From: Acidobacteriota bacterium
GTDB taxonomy: Bacteria; Acidobacteriota; Terriglobia; Terriglobales; Acidobacteriaceae
Assembly (NCBI GenBank): GCA_021810735.1
Contig: JAJZIF010000083.1
Location: forward strand, 1-7,713
DNA length: 7,713 nt
Reading direction: 5' to 3'
Positions within the stretch are counted from its first letter, which is position 1; every line of letters begins with the position of its first letter. Under the pieces are notes generated by a model, which saw nothing but the letters and a program-made list of their open reading frames with translations, did no database searches and had not been told where the DNA came from. A program made the position numbers and the translations under genes. This document shows positions 1-6,401 of the stretch, piece after piece.

Positions 1-555
1 CAAAAATGCGGCGATGCGCTCCAAGCCATAGGTGATCTCACCGGCGATGGGATCGAGATCGATGCCGCCGCACTGCTGAAAATACGTGAACTGCGTAATC
101 TCCAGGCCATCCAGCATCACCTGCCAACCGATGCCCCAGGCCCCTAGCGTCGGCGACTCCCAATTGTCCTCTTCGAACTTCACGTCGTGCTGACGCAGGT
201 CGATCCCGATCGCCTGCAAAGATTCCAGATACAGTGCCTGAATATTCTCGGGCGGCGGCTTCAAAATCACCTGGAGTTGCGTGTGCTTGAAGAGGCGGTT
301 GGGGTTTTGCCCATAGCGGCCATCCGCAGGGCGCCGCGATGGCTGCGCATACGCCACGCGAAACGGCTTCGGGCCCAGCACGCGCAGAAATGTCTCAGGA
401 GACATGGTGCCGGCGCCCACTTCCACGTCATACGCCTGCTGCAAAATGCAGCCTCGGCTGGCCCAGAATTGTTGCAGCTGGAACAGCAATTCCTGAAACG
501 TCAGCGGAACTTTTCTGTCGACGGGGTGATTCGATGCCACAGCAGGAAACTCCAT
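1..555 (-). CDS. glyQ: Glycine--tRNA ligase alpha subunit, 3' end cut off by window edge
   Basis: This is the alpha (catalytic) subunit of the alpha2beta2 bacterial glycyl-tRNA synthetase, which charges tRNA-Gly in the cytoplasm with help from the beta subunit GlyS. The first 185 residues are present; the family is about 290-300 long, so roughly 110 are missing beyond base 1. Visible family signatures are [13 protein letters not shown] (46-58), [18 protein letters not shown] (75-92), [14 protein letters not shown] (131-144), [11 protein letters not shown] (154-164) and GEITYGLER (172-180), all close to the E. coli protein. The ATG at 555-553 is fixed because an in-frame TGA lies immediately upstream. 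No good Shine-Dalgarno sequence is seen. The gene follows recO by 63 bases on the same strand; glyS would be expected just outside the window (inference). Assignment is nearly certain. Confidence 0.97.
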   Translation of the reverse strand, partial: MEFPAVASNHPVDRKVPLTFQELLFQLQQFWASRGCILQQAYDVEVGAGTMSPETFLRVLGPKPFRVAYAQPSRRPADGRYGQNPNRLFKHTQLQVILKPPPENIQALYLESLQAIGIDLRQHDVKFEEDNWESPTLGAWGIGWQVMLDGLEITQFTYFQQCGGIDLDPIAGEITYGLERIAAFL

Positions 556-581
556 TCAAAAATACGGATGCGTTGATGCTG

Positions 582-587
582 ATTGTA
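582..587 (-). promoter_or_regulatory. Possible -10 box upstream of glyQ
   Basis: On the minus strand the recO-glyQ gap holds TACAAT, five of six matches to the sigma-70 -10 consensus, about 26 bases before the glyQ start. No acceptable -35 box sits 16-18 bases upstream, so this is only a candidate. A TACAAT also lies upstream of the ferredoxin gene. Confidence 0.25.
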
Positions 588-618
588 TCGAATCTATCGA
601 GGCCGGGGTCGAAACCGA

Positions 619-1362
619 TCATCCCCCGAGGCGAGACAATGCATCTGCGGAGTTCAGCCGCCGCTCTGTGTGGCGCTCCAGTGTCCGCACTAGAAAGCGG
701 CGCAGGTCCTGTCCGGATTGCCGTGTCCACGGCTCGCCGCTCATCGCGCGAATCGGATCGCGCGACATTCGCTGCGCCAACTCCAGCGAATCGCGGCCCA
801 GCATGCTGCTGTTCGGCTTCTTGTGGCGCGCGCAACTCAGCCCATCGGCCAACGCGTGAAAATAGGCAGCCTCGCCCGCGAGGGACTGGCCGCAATCCGT
901 GCATCGATCCGTCTCCGGCAGCCAGCCAATCAACCGCGTGACCCACAGGGAAAAATAAGTGAGCGGCATCCAGCAATGATCCACGCGGCTTTGTTCCAGC
1001 ACCGCGAGCGTCAGGCGGAAGATGGCATCCTGCGGGTCATGGTCCGGCAGCACATTCTCCAGCACCTCCGCGTAATAGGCAAGCGTGGCCGCGCGAAGAT
1101 AATCAATTGGGTGCGCCAGCGGCGATGCGATCGCCTCAAAATGATCCATCCGTACCAATTCCTGGCGCGGCCTCTCCGCGTACGTCGCGTGGACGTAGGT
1201 CATCGGCTCCAGCGCTCCGCCAAAGCGTTTTCTCGATTTCAGAGCGGCCTTGGCCACGCCGCGCACCTTACCTAAATCGCGCGTCAGCAGGGAGACCAGC
1301 AGGTCCGATTCCCGCAGCGGCCAGGTCCGCAGTACGATCGCCTCAGATTCATGCAGGATCAT
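619..1362 (-). CDS. recO: DNA repair protein RecO
   Basis: RecO works in the RecFOR pathway: it binds single-stranded DNA and SSB and, with RecR, loads RecA at gaps. The 247-residue product begins MILHESEAIVLRTWPLRESD, the N-terminal OB-fold start typical of RecO. It continues with GKVRGVAKAALKSRKRFGGA (31-50), the usual basic stretch, and a helical C-terminal domain. A zinc site appears as C154-x2-C157 and C177-x2-H180. The open frame extends upstream to an ATG at 1419, but those 19 extra residues do not resemble RecO and begin in the tail of the ferredoxin terminator. I therefore chose the ATG at 1362-1360, where the family's N-terminus starts. No clear Shine-Dalgarno is seen. The gene lies between the ferredoxin terminator and glyQ; a recO-glyQ-glyS order is common in bacteria. 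Confidence 0.94.
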   Translation of the reverse strand: MILHESEAIVLRTWPLRESDLLVSLLTRDLGKVRGVAKAALKSRKRFGGALEPMTYVHATYAERPRQELVRMDHFEAIASPLAHPIDYLRAATLAYYAEVLENVLPDHDPQDAIFRLTLAVLEQSRVDHCWMPLTYFSLWVTRLIGWLPETDRCTDCGQSLAGEAAYFHALADGLSCARHKKPNSSMLGRDSLELAQRMSRDPIRAMSGEPWTRQSGQDLRRFLVRTLERHTERRLNSADALSRLGG

Positions 1363-1417
1363 GGCGTGGAAGAGAGTTACAGTCGAGGGGCTTGAATCGC
1401 ATCCGAAAGCGGCGGCC

Positions 1418-1452
1418 AATAAAAAGCGCGCAGCCCTGGGGCTGCGCGCTTT
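1418..1452 (-). terminator. Intrinsic terminator of the ferredoxin gene
   Basis: A 13-bp perfect stem (1423-1435 paired with 1440-1452, AAAGCGCGCAGCC and its complement) closes a 4-base loop. Read on the minus strand it is followed by TTTTTATT (the first three T's belong to the stem). It begins 18 bases after the ferredoxin stop codon. The plus-strand side has only TTTCC after the stem, so it should act mainly on minus-strand transcripts. It separates the ferredoxin transcript from recO. Confidence 0.9.
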
Positions 1453-1470
1453 CCTGAGACAGAAACAAAA

Positions 1471-1731
1471 CTAGCGGCCGAAATGCTGCGCGTTGATCTG
1501 TTCGTAATTCTTCCATTTTTCCGGCAAATCATCGGCGGTGAAAATGGCCGACACCGGGCAGACCGGCACGCAGGCGCCGCAATCGATGCACTCCACTGGA
1601 TCGATGAAAAGCTGATTGGATTCCGCAAAGCCGTCTTCATCCTTTTTAGGATGAATGCAATCCACCGGACAGGCATCGACGCAGGCGGTATCTTTCGTGC
1701 CGATGCAGGGTTCTGCAATTACGTAAGCCAT
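1471..1731 (-). CDS. fdxA: 7Fe ferredoxin (3Fe-4S plus 4Fe-4S)
   Basis: A small cytoplasmic electron carrier of 86 residues. Its cysteines are C9-x7-C17-x3-C21-x3-C25 and C48-x2-C51-x2-C54-x3-C58. Compared with Azotobacter ferredoxin I, C9, C17 and C58 should hold the 3Fe-4S cluster, and C21, C48, C51 and C54 the 4Fe-4S cluster; C25 matches the extra free cysteine there. The first cluster lacks the second Cys of a CxxC (Thr at 12), which argues for 3Fe rather than 4Fe at that site. The tail after C58 (ADDLPEKWKNYEQINAQHF) is the usual extension of 7Fe ferredoxins. The ATG at 1731-1729 has a GAGGAG at 1743-1748, a rather long 11 bases upstream. The gene has its own strong terminator and a possible promoter in the 113-base gap before it, so it may be a single-gene transcript. 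The electron partner cannot be told from context. Confidence 0.95.
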   Translation of the reverse strand: MAYVIAEPCIGTKDTACVDACPVDCIHPKKDEDGFAESNQLFIDPVECIDCGACVPVCPVSAIFTADDLPEKWKNYEQINAQHFGR

Positions 1732-1771
1732 GGGTGAAAATTCTCCTCACAGGGACTAGCAAGTCAACTCG

Positions 1772-1813
1772 ATTGTAGCAGCACAGCTATAGGAATTTCT
1801 CCACGACTGGCAA
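1772..1813 (-). promoter_or_regulatory. Candidate promoter of the ferredoxin gene
   Basis: In the 113-base gap before the ferredoxin gene the minus strand shows TTGCCA (1808-1813), a 16-base spacer and TATAGC (1786-1791). A second possible -10, TACAAT, lies at 1772-1777, about 40 bases before the start codon, but lacks a good -35. Either could drive the ferredoxin gene. Matches are by eye only. Confidence 0.3.
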
Positions 1814-1844
1814 AAATGACGCAAGCGCGCGGCTTTGCCGGCCA

Positions 1845-2744
1845 TCATCTCTCCGCTGAGGAAGCCTGCCCAGTCCGCAGGACGGCGAACTCTCGCGCAG
1901 ACGGGATGGGTTCCAGATTGCGTCCTGCAAACATGTCTTGAAACAGATCCACCAAAGGCGCATGGATCTTTCCATTGGTGGCAAGGATCTCCGCGCTGGC
2001 CAGATGGAACGGACTGCCGTCGACGTACGTGACGGTCCCTCCCGCTTCTCGCACCAGCAGAACGCCCGCCGAGGTATCCCATGGGTTCAGATTGAACTCC
2101 CAATAGCCATCGAGGCGACCGCAGGCGGTATACGCCAAGTCAAGCGCGGCGGAACCCGCCCGGCGTACTCCATGCGACCGCAAGGTGATTTCCTGATAGA
2201 AATGCGCGTTCGGATTGGCGTGCCGTTTGCGGCTGGGAAAGCCAGTCGCGATCAGAGATTCGGCCAGCGTTTCCGCCGACGAAACATGAATCGGCTTGCC
2301 GTTCAAATATGCGCCGCGACCCTTTTCCGCCACAAACAGCTGGTCCCGCAAAGGATCGTAAATCACCCCGGCAACCAGTTCTCCGTCTGCATCCGCGGGT
2401 GTGCCGGCGGGACGATGTTCCAGTCCCATGGAGACGCAAAATGCCGGAAAGCCATGGGCAAAATTCGTGGTGCCGTCCAGCGGATCGATATACCAGCGAT
2501 ACTCACAATCCATTTGTGAGCGAGTGCCTTCTTCGCCCACAATGCCGTAATCCGGCCACTGTGCGCGAAGCCGGTCGACCAGCAATGCTTCACTCTCGCG
2601 GTCGGCGATCGTCACCAAATCCGCTTCGCCTTTATATTCGGTGGCTACTCCTCGCTCGTAATGAGAGCGCAGCAGCGCGCCGGCGGAGCGCGCCATCTCC
2701 GACGCCGGACCGGCATGGGGAAAGTGAAGATCGACCGCGCTCAT
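1845..2744 (-). CDS. Inositol-monophosphatase family phosphatase (SuhB/HisN type)
   Basis: A Mg2+-dependent phosphatase of the inositol monophosphatase superfamily, 299 residues (family about 260-300). The metal-binding motifs are all present: GEE at 70-72 (ligand E71), IDPLDGTTNF at 86-95 (ligands D87 and D90) and WDTSAG at 222-227 (D223). GSAALDLAYTACG (197-209) is the conserved core helix before the last motif. Possible substrates are inositol-1-phosphate, another sugar phosphate or histidinol phosphate (HisN); the sequence alone does not decide, so no symbol is given. The ATG overlaps the stop of the upstream Hfq-like gene as ATGA (2741-2744), showing tight translational coupling; a GGGGA lies about 9 bases before it. 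The C-terminal 25 or so residues are not conserved in character. Family call is firm, substrate unknown. Confidence 0.95.
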   Translation of the reverse strand: MSAVDLHFPHAGPASEMARSAGALLRSHYERGVATEYKGEADLVTIADRESEALLVDRLRAQWPDYGIVGEEGTRSQMDCEYRWYIDPLDGTTNFAHGFPAFCVSMGLEHRPAGTPADADGELVAGVIYDPLRDQLFVAEKGRGAYLNGKPIHVSSAETLAESLIATGFPSRKRHANPNAHFYQEITLRSHGVRRAGSAALDLAYTACGRLDGYWEFNLNPWDTSAGVLLVREAGGTVTYVDGSPFHLASAEILATNGKIHAPLVDLFQDMFAGRNLEPIPSAREFAVLRTGQASSAER

Positions 2745-3043
2745 GCCAGGGAATCCCCGTCCGCTTCTTTGTCTTTCCGTGGCGCGGGTCGTCGGGTCTG
2801 TTCCGTAATGGTCAAAATCTGGCGCTTGTAAATGAAGAGATTCGGCTTGCCTTCCCGGGTGAGGCGAATCATGCGGTCGTCAAAATATTCGATCCAGCCA
2901 TGCAGCGATTCGCCATCCCGTAATTGCACCATGACCGGCGTCTGCCGCTCGCTCAAAGTGCGCAGGTAGATCGCTTCCTGCCCTGTTTCCGTTTGAGGAT
3001 GATGGGATTTCTGTTTGCGCCGACCGCTGCCAGAGGTGTTCAC
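2741..3043 (-). CDS. hfq: Hfq-like RNA chaperone (Sm-like domain), divergent
   Basis: A 100-residue protein with an Sm-like fold of the Hfq type. The core runs from Q22 to about E81: EAIYLRTL (like the Hfq N-terminal helix), then VMVQLRDGESLHGWIEYFD (37-55), which fits the Hfq Sm1 pattern (hydrophobic strand, G44, L47, G49, I51, FD at 54-55). The Sm2 strand NLFIYKRQILTI (68-79) aligns with Hfq's VYKHAIS motif, but the His is Arg (Y72-K73-R74). The Sm1-Sm2 loop seems two residues longer than in E. coli Hfq. Both tails are polar: a basic, His-containing N-terminus (RRKQKSHH) and a charged C-terminus. Hfq forms hexamers that bind small RNAs and mRNAs; that role here is inferred. The start is GTG at 3043-3041, 17 bases after the VWA stop, with no Shine-Dalgarno seen, so translation may rely on coupling. 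It could be an Sm-like protein with another role. Confidence 0.78.
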   Translation of the reverse strand: MNTSGSGRRKQKSHHPQTETGQEAIYLRTLSERQTPVMVQLRDGESLHGWIEYFDDRMIRLTREGKPNLFIYKRQILTITEQTRRPAPRKDKEADGDSLA

Positions 3044-3060
3044 GAGGGTAGTATATCGTT

Positions 3061-4008
3061 TCAGTGCGCGGGTTGGGCGTAATAGCCGGTGCGGTAATCG
3101 AGATGATAGGCCCGATTCAAGGGCTGCTTTGTCATCCGAACCTGAATCCGGCGAAACCCGCCGGGCTGGGATTCCATCCCCGCCTCGGCCGACGCGGGAT
3201 AGTAGCCCAGCAGATACTCCGAGCGAAGGGCAAGAGAGAGATGCGCCATGGCGCCTTGCAACGGGTTGGACGCGTCGATATAAAAATACTGACCGCCGGT
3301 ATCTCGGGAAAGCTGAATCAGAGCATGTTCGCCGCCCAGATCGCGACCGGCGTCGGCGTCAATGGGAACCAGGATCAGGCTTTCAATACTCGTCTGCGCG
3401 CGCAATGCCGCGGTTCGAGCCTGCTGGTAGTCCACTCCAGGAACGCTGTTCGAGCCGTCGCTGATTACCACGATGACTTTGCGACCCGTATATAGCTCGA
3501 GATCGCTCGCGCCACGCGCAATCGCCGCGTACAAAGCTGTCGGCCCGTCTCCCTGCAGGCGTCGCAAGCCGCGATCCAAGCTGCGAAGATTGCCAGTGAA
3601 CGGAACAACCTCCGTCACATCGCCGGCGAATCCCAATAGCTCCAGGCGATCTCCTGGACGCAACAGGGAACGGGCAAACTCGTACGCGGCCTGGCGGGCA
3701 AGCGGCAGATCTTTGCGGACGCTCACGCTGGTGTCGATGGCGAAAACAAGCGACAGAGGCTGTGTCGCATTCGGTTCAAATAGCCGGATCGTTTCCGGAT
3801 GACCATCCTCGGTAAGCATGAAGTCGTCTCGACTCAGGCCATCGACCGGTCTGCCGCGGCCATCCGTAACATTGACCGGAACATTCACCAGATTCACATG
3901 GACTCGCAGCGATCCGCTGGAAACCGCAGGTGGCGCAGCCACCTGCGCCGATGCTGCGAGAACCATGGCCAAGGCCGCGAAGGCAACTCCAGCCGTGCGT
4001 CCACTCAC
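3061..4008 (-). CDS. Secreted VWA-domain protein, acidobacterial type
   Basis: A 315-residue exported protein resembling the VWFA-related family that is expanded in Acidobacteria. A signal peptide is visible at about 1-25 (R4, then a hydrophobic AGVAFAALAMVLAA run, then ASAQVA with a likely cleavage site). A short beta-rich segment follows (LRVHVNLVNVPVNVTDGRG, 34-52; then VDGLSRDDFMLTEDG), typical of this family before the VWA domain. The VWA domain starts near 84. Its metal-ion site (MIDAS) looks complete: D92-T-S94-V-S96, T157 and D184 in ISDGSN. The C-terminal part has YLLGYYP (265-271), and HLDYRTGYYA (302-311) also recalls the family. Such domains bind protein ligands; the ligand here is unknown. 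The start is GTG at 4008-4006, overlapping the moaDE stop as GTGA. A later ATG (residue 15) would cut into the signal peptide. Family call is firm, role unknown. Confidence 0.93.
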   Translation of the reverse strand: MSGRTAGVAFAALAMVLAASAQVAAPPAVSSGSLRVHVNLVNVPVNVTDGRGRPVDGLSRDDFMLTEDGHPETIRLFEPNATQPLSLVFAIDTSVSVRKDLPLARQAAYEFARSLLRPGDRLELLGFAGDVTEVVPFTGNLRSLDRGLRRLQGDGPTALYAAIARGASDLELYTGRKVIVVISDGSNSVPGVDYQQARTAALRAQTSIESLILVPIDADAGRDLGGEHALIQLSRDTGGQYFYIDASNPLQGAMAHLSLALRSEYLLGYYPASAEAGMESQPGGFRRIQVRMTKQPLNRAYHLDYRTGYYAQPAH

Positions 4009-4778
4009 GACTGCTCGCCGCCGATATCGGCCTTCGCAGGGGCATGGGTCGAGATCTCTGCTGGAAATGGTTCGCCGTCGGCCCAGACCGCGCCGTCTTC
4101 AAACCATTCCTTCTTCCATATGGGGACTGTTCGTTTCAGCGTGTCGATGATCCATCGGCAGGCCTCAAAGGCCTGCGCGCGATGCGCGGAAGCCACGGCG
4201 ATCAGAACGCTGGTCTCGCCGATCCGCAGGCGTCCCAGCCGATGAACCAACGCAATTTCGCGAACGGCGAAGCGTTGTTTTGCATCGCTGACCAGTGCCC
4301 GCATCTGGCTGAGCGCCATCGCTTCATAGGCCTCGTAATCGAGAAACAGCGTGCGACGTCCGCGCGTGTGATTGCGGACAATGCCGTCGAAAACAACCAC
4401 TGCGCCAGCCTCGCCCTCTTTGACCTGCGCGACCAGTGCATCGGCGTCGATGGCCTCGCGCTGCAACCGAACCAAATCGACCTGCGGACCTACAGCCCTC
4501 GGAGAATCATGGTCGGCGCAGCCGCCACTGACAGGAGGCAGCAAAGCCACTTCATCCCCCTCATGCAGCACATGGGATGGAAGCGCATATTCTCGGTTCA
4601 CGGCAATTGCCAGGGAGTTGGCGAATTTCTGCATCTGTGGAGAGGCGATCATGAAACGGCACAGAAACTCCTCCACCGTGGCCAGTTCCGGCAGTTCCAT
4701 CGTCTCGCTGGACGAGGGTTCCCCGTCGCGAGCCAGCAGGTCCTTCAACGCGCCAAACAGCAGAATCCGTACTTGCAT
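4005..4778 (-). CDS. moaDE: MoaD-MoaE fusion: both subunits of molybdopterin synthase
   Basis: One 257-residue protein joins both subunits of molybdopterin synthase, which adds two sulfurs to cyclic pyranopterin monophosphate. Residues 1-86 are MoaD (MQVRILLFGALKDLL at the start, GDEVALLPPVSGG at 74-86). From about 100 to 236 it is MoaE, with R135, H199-R200 (SAHR), K215 (LKRTVP) and K222 (IWKKE), matching catalytic and substrate-binding positions of E. coli MoaE. MoaD normally ends in Gly-Gly, whose C-terminus is thiocarboxylated; here G85-G86 is internal, so cleavage after it is presumably needed, as reported for mycobacterial MoaX. The open frame extends to an ATG at 4862, but those 28 residues are unlike MoaD; I chose the ATG at 4778-4776. 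Purine-rich GGAAGAG lies upstream. It is the first gene of the operon, divergent from alaC. A sulfur-charging enzyme (MoeB/MoaZ) is not in view. Confidence 0.95.
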   Translation of the reverse strand: MQVRILLFGALKDLLARDGEPSSSETMELPELATVEEFLCRFMIASPQMQKFANSLAIAVNREYALPSHVLHEGDEVALLPPVSGGCADHDSPRAVGPQVDLVRLQREAIDADALVAQVKEGEAGAVVVFDGIVRNHTRGRRTLFLDYEAYEAMALSQMRALVSDAKQRFAVREIALVHRLGRLRIGETSVLIAVASAHRAQAFEACRWIIDTLKRTVPIWKKEWFEDGAVWADGEPFPAEISTHAPAKADIGGEQS

Positions 4779-5040
4779 ACCTCTAGCTTCTCTTCCGCAC
4801 TCGATATCCCTTCTCATCAAGGATAGAATGAACCTTTGCCGTAACAGTACAGCAATTTGCAATCACGATCGGTGTTGCATCCGAAATGCCGATACGGGTC
4901 AAGCGCGCAAGTGCGCATCTGAACGAAACTGACATTAAGATCAAGCTTGACGCGAAATACTGAACTGGACTCGGCTGAAACTGTGCGTGCCCAGACCGCT
5001 GTTCCACCCAAAACGAAACCAGCAGGTGCCCTTCGATTCC
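4779..5040. other. Divergent intergenic region between moaDE and alaC
   Basis: These 262 bases should hold the promoters of both the moaDE operon (leftward) and alaC (rightward). On the plus strand CTGACA (4929-4934) and TTGACG (4947-4952) resemble -35 boxes, but neither has a convincing -10 at 16-18 bases. On the minus strand TTGACC (4896-4901) is similar, with a poor -10. A short inverted repeat GCGCA-AG-TGCGC lies at 4905-4916. I see no recognisable riboswitch; a molybdenum cofactor riboswitch would be the one to test for. Only this short description can be supported. Confidence 0.4.
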
Positions 5041-6246
5041 ATGGAAGAATTCTCTCGATTAACCCGACTCCCCCCTTACGTGTTCAACATAACGAACGAA
5101 CTGAAGGCTGCTGCGCGCCAACGCGGTGAAGACATCATCGATTTCGGCATGGGGAACCCGGATGGCGCGACGCCGAAGCATATTGTGGACAAGATGATCG
5201 AAGCCGCGCAAAAAACGGCCACCCACCGCTATTCGCTCTCCAAAGGTATTCCCAGGCTGCGCAAGGCGATCTGCAACTGGTACAAACGGCGCTATGACGT
5301 CGATCTCGATCCATTGACGGAAGCCATCGTAACCATCGGGTCCAAGGAAGGCATTGCGCACCTGTGCCTTGCCACCCTGGATCGCGGCGATGCTGTCATT
5401 GTTCCCAACCCGAGTTACCCAATCCACATCTACGGCCCCATCATCGCCGGCGCGGACGTTCGCTATATCGAAATCAACAGTGCGCCTGCGTTTCTGGCTG
5501 AATTGAGGCAGGTTCTCCCTACCATGTCTCCCCGTCCGAAGATGCTGATTCTCAATTTTCCTTCCAACCCCACAACCCAATGCGTTGACCTGCCTTTTTT
5601 TGAGGAAGTGGTGGCGCTGTGCAAGGAATTTGGCGTCTATGTCGTGCATGACCTTGCCTATGCTGACCTCGTATTCGATGGCTACCGCGCACCCTCCATC
5701 CTGCAGGTCCCAGGAGCCAAGGATATTGCGGTGGAATTTTTTACGCTTTCGAAAAGCTACAATATGCCGGGCTGGAGAGTCGGCTTCATGGTCGGGAATC
5801 CTGCGCTGGTGGCCGCTCTTGGCCGGATCAAGAGCTACTTCGATTACGGAACGTTTACGCCGATTCAGGTGGCGTCCATCCAGGCGCTGGAAGGCCCGCA
5901 GGAGTGCGTGCAACAGATTTGCGATAACTATCGCAAACGCCGCGATGTGCTGGTACAAGGCCTCAACCAAGCTGGCTGGCCTGTCGAAATGCCGAAAGCA
6001 ACCATGTTTGTCTGGGCACCCATTCCAGAGGCCTACCGAAAGATCGGCTCCTTCGAGTTTTCAAAGAAATTGCTGACCGAAGCTAAGGTAGCTGTCAGTC
6101 CCGGAGTTGGCTTCGGTGAGCATGGAGACGGGCATGTCCGTTTTTCTCTGATCGAAAATGAAGAAAGAACGCGCCAGGCCCTGCGCGGCATCAAGCAGAT
6201 GTTCCAAAAAATACCGAGCATGGAGACGGTATCCAGGTCAAAGTAA
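5041..6246 (+). CDS. alaC: Alanine aminotransferase AlaC (glutamate-pyruvate transaminase)
   Basis: A PLP-dependent class I/II aminotransferase that makes alanine from pyruvate using glutamate. The 401-residue product is very like E. coli AlaC (412 residues) along its whole length, including [10 protein letters not shown] (9-18), [14 protein letters not shown] (32-45), [11 protein letters not shown] (98-108), [10 protein letters not shown] (123-132), [10 protein letters not shown] (173-182), VVHDLAYAD (201-209) and SPGVGFG (353-359). The PLP lysine is K238 in [16 protein letters not shown]176, D204, Y207 and R246 are the usual cofactor contacts and R367 (HVRFSL) binds the substrate carboxylate. 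The frame is open back to a GTG at 4987, but the 18 extra residues are unlike the family and lack a ribosome site, so I prefer the ATG at 5041; that one also lacks a strong Shine-Dalgarno (AGGTG 13 bases upstream). It stands alone on the plus strand, facing the OsmC gene. Only related aminotransferases with slightly different substrates are real alternatives. Confidence 0.95.
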   Translation: MEEFSRLTRLPPYVFNITNELKAAARQRGEDIIDFGMGNPDGATPKHIVDKMIEAAQKTATHRYSLSKGIPRLRKAICNWYKRRYDVDLDPLTEAIVTIGSKEGIAHLCLATLDRGDAVIVPNPSYPIHIYGPIIAGADVRYIEINSAPAFLAELRQVLPTMSPRPKMLILNFPSNPTTQCVDLPFFEEVVALCKEFGVYVVHDLAYADLVFDGYRAPSILQVPGAKDIAVEFFTLSKSYNMPGWRVGFMVGNPALVAALGRIKSYFDYGTFTPIQVASIQALEGPQECVQQICDNYRKRRDVLVQGLNQAGWPVEMPKATMFVWAPIPEAYRKIGSFEFSKKLLTEAKVAVSPGVGFGEHGDGHVRFSLIENEERTRQALRGIKQMFQKIPSMETVSRSK

Positions 6247-6401
6247 ATGCAGACCTACAGCACGCCGAAAGAAGGACAGTAGGAACCGCTTGGATCGTGA
6301 CGCTGGCGATGGATGCCCACTTCGCGAGCGCAAGCCCGCAAGAGGATCGGACCGAACGGCAATCGGCGGTGCTGGCTTCGCAAGCAGCGACTCCGCCGCG
6401 G
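6247..6401. other. Convergent gap between alaC and the OsmC gene
   Basis: These 155 bases lie between two converging genes. Just after the alaC stop is a tiny ATG frame of 11 codons, which I do not regard as a gene. An imperfect hairpin spans 6365-6397: GGCGG pairs with CCGCC at the outside, and GCTGGCTT with AAGCAGC inside, with a one-base bulge. It has no T-run on either side, so it is not a typical intrinsic terminator. It could slow polymerase from both sides. Nothing else is seen. Confidence 0.3.

Noticed and set aside
428..976. Minus-strand frame of 182 codons and overlapping plus-strand frames over recO and glyQ
   Set aside because: They overlap recO or glyQ in other frames and resemble no family.
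1363..1419. RecO start 19 codons earlier at 1419
   Set aside because: The start would sit in the tail of the ferredoxin terminator and the added residues do not fit the RecO N-terminus.
1812..1845. Weak hairpin with T-run after the inositol-phosphatase gene as a terminator
   Set aside because: On the minus strand the only clean stem is CGGC-AAA-GCCG, and it is too far from the TTTTT to act as an intrinsic terminator.
3930..4826. Plus-strand open frame of 298 codons opposite moaDE
   Set aside because: Antisense to the conserved MoaD-MoaE gene and without any domain signature.
4779..4862. MoaD-MoaE start 28 codons earlier at 4862
   Set aside because: The added residues precede the standard MoaD first strand and look non-conserved.
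4779..5040. Molybdenum cofactor riboswitch before moaDE
   Set aside because: The location would fit, but I could not trace the expected long paired structure in the short leader; a covariance-model search would decide.
5059..5970. Minus-strand open frame of 303 codons opposite alaC
   Set aside because: It lies wholly inside alaC on the opposite strand, has no recognisable family and an unlikely composition. It is a shadow of the strongly conserved gene.
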